From NCBI GenBank assembly GCA_030248135.1, contig JASANC010005762.1, positions 62,001-126,000 of the forward strand: a DNA stretch of 64,000 nt, read 5' to 3'. Source of the stretch: Theristus sp. LFF4_11. Taxonomy: Eukaryota > Nematoda > Chromadorea > Monhysterida > Xyalidae. The notes beneath the pieces were generated by a model. The model was given only the letters and a program-made list of their open reading frames with translations. It did no database searches and was not told the origin of the DNA. The translations under genes were made by a program, and so were the position numbers. Position 1 is the stretch's first letter. Every line of letters starts with the position of its first letter. Positions 58,801 through 64,000 of this stretch are shown piece after piece.

Positions 58801-61800
58801 CATGGTCCAGATCCAAACGCCATAAGGGCAGTCAAGAAGTTCATCTTGTTTTTTTTTCTGATATGGTGTCATGGACAAGGCATTTTTGTGCTGATTGGTT
58901 TCTTGATTTTGTCTCCAACAATTCAACATTCTTGTGTTTCGTTTTTTGACTAACTTGACTGATCTTGTTTATGGTGATTTTATGTTGTGGATTTTAATTG
59001 TCGTTTGTAGAAAATTGATTTTATTTGGGTAATTGATTGATTTGTAGAAACATCGAGTTGATTCTTTGAACGTTAGTCAACGTTCTTGATGTTGGACTTT
59101 GGAATTCCAGCGGTGATTTGCGTGATATGATGAAAGTTTAGCGCAACCGAATACAAAAAATCGTATCAGCCAGCCTATCAAATCAGCGAATAGCAAGCAA
59201 AAAATAAACTCAAGTAGTCAAAATTTTAAAGAAATTCTGAACAGGTGAAAAATGATTGATGTACGATGAGTTGACAATGGGATTTGGTGTGCTTCACCAA
59301 TCTCAAAAGTCACGCATTGGAAATTCGAAACATAAACACGGGTATTTTTCTCGATTAAAAAAAGGTAATGCGGTCCCGTCGTTTTAAAAATCAAGGGCAA
59401 ATTGAGGTTGAATGATCTCTATATCGTCCTATTTTTTATGATAGCGCTACTTGCGTTTGCGTGTTCGTGTTTCGTTTACTGGGTATTTAGGTTTTGACCT
59501 GCATCCTCATTTCCCTTTCCTGGACAGCAAACTTTACTTCCTTGTTTTCCAAGTTTATTTATTTTTTAAAATAAAATTAGCAATTGGTAATTTATGACTT
59601 TGTTAGCTAGTCGTTTTTTGGATTATGGCAATTTTCTGGTCAACTTTGAATTTTTGTTGGCTTTCAACGAATTAAAATAACAAAACAAACAAGTATACCC
59701 AATCAAATTTGTGTGTATTGTAATTATATGACATAAAACTTCTCCGAAATCAGTTTTTTCCAACGTTTTATGGGTAGATTCACTTTCAAAACGCTGTAAA
59801 AACAGCAGCGGCGATTAACGTGCGAAAATTGTTGTAATTCACTGTTTGTTTTGGCAACGTGTTTTTGCAACAACAATGGACAGAAAATTGTGGGATTAAA
59901 ATGGAAATTTAGTTGCACATTTTCGTTTTCATCCGTAACTAAATGTGAAAGTTGCGCGTTGAAAATGTGCGAATTCACGAAAAATATCGCGCTCTTCGAA
60001 ACAGCTGAAGCGCATCCGCATATTCGGATTTTCCACCGAAATTCTGTCACTTGTTGTGAATGCGTGACTGTAAATTAATGTATCAATTGTTTGTTTGTTT
60101 GTTCGTTTTGAATATGTGCACTGCACACTTGAAAATGACCCTTCTGCCGTGGCGTTGATGTCTGTTCTGTCAATATTATGACAGAAATGTAGCGTTTGCT
60201 TTTTTTGGCGTTATGATTGAGCGGCTGTCAGGTCTGGTCAAGTCGAATTAATATTCATGTTTTATGCGAAGTTTTATGTGTTTCAGAGAGCTGCATTGCC
60301 TTCCGAGAGATTGCGACTGGCGCTGAACGTGTGTTGGAGTTTTAGTTCTTCATTCCGATTGTCATTTTCAGCTCAACTTCGCGATCAAAATTTGAGTGTC
60401 TTGGACCAGCCAGCCAAGCCTCGCACAAACTTTGGAATGTTGAAATGAGCAATAAGTTTTTTTTTTGGTTTACTCAGCTGTTCATTCGTGTTTTTTTTTC
60501 TGCAGACATCACACTTGTTTACGCGCTTTCAAATGCGACAAATTCTTTTTTTTATCTCGCTGACGTACTATGGCATTATTATGGATGCGAACAAACATTG
60601 ATCATTTCTCCATACACATTCTCTGTAAGAGCGATTGTGTGATTGTGCAGCCTCTTTTCAAATGTTATATTTATTTCAACAATAAATAAATATATGAATA
60701 ATATTGCACAAACCACCTCTCGGGCTGGTTTTTTCGCTGAGTTTCTGAATACACATGTGAACATTTGCGCTGATATTATGATATTTTGATTGTATTATTG
60801 GTGTTCTATGGTCCGGGTGAGTCGAGCGAGCCACCCACTTGATCGGTCATGCAAATACAGGCGTATTTCATGTTTTTTTCATGGAAATTTCGGCATTGGA
60901 ATAAATTTCGCTGCGAAACGTTCAGAATGCGCTTTTTTGAAATGCCGGGCTTGAATTGTTCAGGTTCTGTTTGGTGAATTTGTGAACCATGCCGTTTTGT
61001 GCTGTGGTAAAAGTTGTCGTTTGCAGTTGAATTATTTGCTCCATCCATCCAGTGGTCGAATTTATCAATAACTTACTGTGTTCCTCCCCTCTAAGCCACT
61101 GCCAGTTCCCATGTGACGTGCATGCTTGCTCGCATATGTGCTTAAAACATGCATCATGTCTTGTATAGTTCACGTTTCAGTCAATATACCAGTAGTACTA
61201 CACAGTTCCCTTCTAAACGTTGACATGGCTTCGTATTATGGTGTTGTAGTTGTGCACATGTGTGCTGTGACGGGCTGTCCGACATTCGCTATAAAAGTTT
61301 AGGTTGACACTTTTTTGCGACATGGAACTTTTAAAAGCGCCTGAGGATTGATCTGCGGATCGCATGAGACAGCAACAGCCGCTTTAGTCAGCTGGTAGTT
61401 TTTATTTAAGGCGAGCTAGTCAAATATGGGAATATTGTTGTTAGTGCTGGGTGAATTTGCAGTCGTGTTGCAGCAAAATGTTTTTTGCCCTGGCGGATTT
61501 TTGTATTTTTTGCTTTTTTTGACTGCCGTACTTGTGGGATGTGTGTCATTCATTCATTGTCATGCTCCTTGCCGTTTTGCAAGTGATTCTGTGGGTTTGT
61601 TTCATGCTCATTTTGCAAACCGGTTTTGGTTTCACTTTCGTGTTTTGCTCACGATTGTGCTTCATTTGCAGCAATTATTTTGCAGTTTTATGCTGTTGAA
61701 TGAAGACCGAATTGAACTTGTTTCTTTGCCTATTGATTTTTTTGTGTGGCTCTCAGCTCTTTTGGTTTGATTTAGGCTATGTTCATGTTTTTTCGTTGTC

Positions 61801-64000
61801 GTATTTCTGTTCACAAAACAATTTGAAGCTATTGTGTTTTGTTTTCTGTGTCATGTGTTTTTTGTTGGATTTCATTTTTTATAATTTATTTCGAACAGTG
61901 AAGAGAGGAGGAAGGGGTGTAGTTTGATTATAATGACCACCTAGGTTGACTTGCTTCTTATTTGCGATGTCGCTGTCATGTTAGATTTGATTCAAAATAT
62001 TTTATGCGTCGAGTGAAGAGTACGGTTTTATTTAGGTCACCGCACCGCTGTCAAAGACGAGCCCTTTAACAACAGTTTTTTTGTCAGTTTTCCGTGTCGC
62101 ACATGCTCGCGACGCGCGATGTCAAACCACAAACAGTTTATACAACTGCAAAGAATAACTGAAAGTTTCCAAACAACAGCTCCTGATGTCACGTTGCAGT
62201 AGTTGATTTTACCTGCAGCGTCAGGTTTTGTTTTGTATTTTTACCTTTTTTGTAATTTTTCGCTGTCGCTTTTAATTTTTAATGTATTTTTTAATGATCA
62301 GTCGGTTAGATCGAAGTTTCGCCCGCCGCTGTTAAACGACAATTTGAAATAAAAAAATTCAAATTAAAATTATCTCTCGTGTTGGTTTTTTATTTTACTA
62401 TGGTCAGCCAATGCGAATCTTTGCTGCTGTTATTATATTCTTGCTCTGTTCTGCTTTCAGTCGGTATACCACACCTTCACGGTCTATTTTTAGATTTTAC
62501 GACGGTTTGATGCTTTCAATTGAAAACGTTTGGTGCTGGTCTAATATTATCCACACCGCCATTGAAAACATATGTGAAAAATAAGCGGCAGTTGGTTTTA
62601 TTGCGATTTTCTCCGTGCTTAATGCTCTTTGTATTGCGCATTTCTTATGGCCACTACTAAAATTGTCACATCCACGGTTTCACCAATAGAGCAAAATTGC
62701 TTCGAAGTTTCTTGTTGGACGTGCATGTCTGACGTTGGCGCTGCCTAAAGTGCTTTTTTGTGGGCGTGTGTGTGTCCGGTCAATGCGTTTTTGATCATGC
62801 TTCACTTTTTGCAGCGCTGTCATATCTGGCATTTTCACTTTGCGCCATGACACAGTCGAATCGGCGGATTCGTTCATCTTTCACTCTCATTTTCTCGCGT
62901 TGTGTGCGTGCGTGCGTGGTTGCGAATCGAGTTTTCCCATTCTTTTTGATGGCGGATGGCAGCTCAGTCAGTCAGTGTTCACGAATACTGGAGAAACGCG
63001 ATGTGAGACAGCGGTTTCTACTCGCAAACCGAGTCGTCGCGTATGCAGCAGCTACTATCTACGAACTGTTGTTGTGGTAGTGTGCTTGCTGTCGGTTGCT
63101 CTCTATTCTCTGAGCACTCTGCCGTTGTCTTGTATTTCTGTTTTTCTTTTTGCCGATCTTGTGGCTCCCTCAGTGTCACAGGCATCCGCAAGTTTTGTCT
63201 CTTGCCGCTTCTTCTTTGTTGCTCTTTTCAGTGTTTTGGCTGAGCATATTTCATTACGCGACTGTACAAACAGTCAATCGTTTTTCTTCTCCCTGTTGTT
63301 TTTTCAGTTTGCAATTCGCTGAACAGCATTTTTTCCTTGCTAATGTGTGTCTTAGATATTTCTTGAGCTCTGTTTTGGTTTATAATTCATTCATCTCTGT
63401 CTAAAGAGGACCGGTTAGCTGCAGGGAACGCGTTGTTATGCTTTTTCGATGGTTCATTGAAATGTTTTCTCGTTTGTTTACGGTTCGGATTTGCTCAACT
63501 CGATATGATGTTTGGATATCGCGTTTTATGTTTGCGCGCCGGTTTGGTTTTTTTCGGTAATCTGTTTTTTAAAGTTTGTGTTGCAGTTTATATTTTTTTC
63601 TCTACAGGTTTATATTTTGAAAAAATACCAAATGAAAGTTTTGCTCTGTTGAACATCTTCGTGTTATAATTCAAAACTAGCTTTGCTCTTTGCAAAACAT
63701 CAAAAGCCCTGTGAGCTGGATACTCTGGTAGCTTCTACAACAAATGAAAAAAATGTCTTAACAAACAACATATTATTTGATGGCCACCATCTCGCTGTGG
63801 AATTGAATTATCATCACGTTAGCATGCCTTTGAGTGTTATCAGTTGTTTGTCACCGTGGACTATCAAATTTTTAGCCGTTTGTGACTCACAAGCTTTTCC
63901 GGCTTTTTGAAAATGGTTTACATAAAAATTCATTCATTCACCCAGCACGCATCCACCCACAAACTTCCGACCATGGTCATGTTGCTGTGTTTTTTCGTTT
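55815..64000. other. Gene-poor AT-rich region
   Basis: No confident gene. The many short plus-strand frames rich in Phe, Leu, Val and Cys come from T-rich sequence. Two short stretches have coding-like composition and could be exons of an unseen gene: 57011-57050 (after TTGTTTTCAG, HAKSSKIPSYADRS) and 57716-57872 (a Ser/Thr/Pro-rich frame after GGCAG, or an ATG frame MAAAANRLAPKRR). A weak hairpin relative of 29514-29600 lies at 58014-58080. Nothing else supported. Confidence 0.4.

Noticed and set aside
62840..63410. 160-codon Phe/Val/Ser-rich plus-strand frame
   Set aside because: T-rich low-complexity sequence, open in several frames, without splice signals or recognisable domain.

Overview
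Eukaryotic (metazoan) genomic DNA. Genes are split into many short exons (most 80-190 bp) by GT-AG introns, and intergenic and intronic DNA is full of small non-autonomous transposons. Two gene products point to an ecdysozoan, most likely a nematode: a neuropeptide precursor releasing -GGLY/-GGIY/-HMY/-SMY amides like nematode NLP-10, and an intermediate-filament protein with a lamin-type tail but no CaaX box. A tardigrade or another ecdysozoan is not excluded. Gene models were built by hand by matching family motifs and checking that splice-site phases agree at each junction.

Layout. 270-760 (+): last two exons of an NLP-10/SIFamide-like neuropeptide precursor. 3046-10092 (-): complete 17-exon myotubularin-type phosphoinositide 3-phosphatase. 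10.1-12.1 kb: divergent upstream region holding two transposons. 12106-29848 (+): citron-like Rho-effector scaffold with coiled coil, C1, PH and CNH domains but no kinase domain. 30860-39443 (-): intermediate-filament protein with a large repetitive head, a lamin-length rod and a lamin tail domain joined almost directly to the rod. 42570-44195 (-): BTG/Tob anti-proliferative protein. 45902-47337 (+): small MGQS-start protein of unknown function. 48567-49002 (-): elevenin-like neuropeptide precursor with signal peptide. 49828-52722 (+): two-PDZ protein. 54191-55814 (+): weak small gene model with a transposon in one exon. 56-64 kb: AT-rich and gene-poor.

Mobile DNA. Four elements have exact 8-bp target duplications (hAT signature). 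A C/G-tract element with CCGTATTACCTC ends is flanked by TA in three copies. There is a six-copy palindromic MITE family, a 0.78-kb fold-back element, two tRNA-derived SINE families and a dispersed repeat around TGACGTCA. Several lie next to or inside genes.

The genes are not an operon and share no evident pathway; they are ordinary metazoan signalling, cytoskeletal and neuropeptide genes. Citron and myotubularin start head to head. Citron/filament and the MGQS/elevenin genes are tail to tail. BTG/MGQS and elevenin/PDZ diverge.
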